Shown: positions 40,960 through 40,965 of the stretch, in pieces
How the letters are laid out: every line of letters starts with the position of its first letter
How positions within the stretch are numbered: the stretch's first letter is position 1
Origin: Brevibacterium sp.
GTDB lineage: Bacteria; Actinomycetota; Actinomycetes; Actinomycetales; Brevibacteriaceae
Length of the DNA: 40,965 nucleotides
Direction of reading: 5' to 3'
Assembly (NCBI RefSeq): GCF_022712115.1
Contig: NZ_JALAHB010000232.1
Span: forward strand, 1 to 40,965
Program-made: the position numbers and the translations under genes
The notes under the pieces: generated by a model
Databases searched by the model: none
Told to the model about the DNA's origin: nothing
What the model saw: only the letters and a program-made list of their open reading frames with translations

Positions 40960-40965
40960 CGCGGG

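Overview
The window is a chromosomal stretch of a high-GC Gram-positive bacterium. GC-rich codon choice, frequent GTG starts, Ala/Gly/Pro-rich linkers, lipoprotein signal peptides on solute receptors and TAnnnT-type -10 elements point to Actinomycetota, most like Micrococcales. I cannot name genus or species. It encodes 36 recognisable proteins and no RNA genes, insertion sequences or CRISPR arrays. Almost everything is uptake and catabolism of small organic acids or peptides, each unit with its own regulator.

Region A (1-15554) is an aldarate (D-glucarate/galactarate) island. The minus-strand operon kdgD - 2-oxoglutarate semialdehyde dehydrogenase - gudD (7540 to 3604) and the divergent galactarate/L-talarate dehydratase gene (7784) give a complete route from D-glucarate and galactarate through 5-keto-4-deoxyglucarate and 2-oxoglutarate semialdehyde to 2-oxoglutarate. 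Two complete tripartite tricarboxylate transporters (tctCBA at 311-3487 and 11428-14594) flank the enzymes. A diverged glucarate-dehydratase paralogue (9952), a GntR regulator (8976) and a LysR-type regulator (14682) complete the island. The three catabolic/transport promoters (kdgD, the gudD paralogue, second tctC) share one architecture: ATGC-N7-GCAT, 16 bp, GGGCTTGGAC, 2 bp, GCAT. This fits a LysR recognition site near -64 and an activation site at -35. A variant of the box precedes the LysR gene itself. I regard this as an unusually clear local regulon.

Region B (15555-24565) has a YoaK/DUF1275 membrane protein and a tightly overlapping minus-strand operon: peptide-type ABC receptor, two permeases, gamma-glutamyltransferase, fused double ATPase, GntR regulator. 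The layout recalls the glutathione importer gsi with its co-encoded Ntn hydrolase and suggests import and cytoplasmic cleavage of gamma-glutamyl compounds.

Region C (24566-34382) holds an intergenic region with 20-bp tandem repeats and a 27-bp-arm hairpin, a TetR/YqeB-like pair with a palindromic operator, an Fe-S flavoprotein oxidoreductase with its TetR regulator followed by a sodium:solute symporter and a 56-residue accessory protein, a single-gene AAA ATPase, tandem VOC-fold proteins and small proteins of unknown role.

Region D (34383-40965) is a second catabolic cluster: PucR regulator, AMP-forming acyl-CoA ligase, TRAP receptor lipoprotein, ketopantoate-reductase-like dehydrogenase and FAH-family hydrolase. 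Its substrate is unknown, and the TRAP membrane subunits are not in the window.
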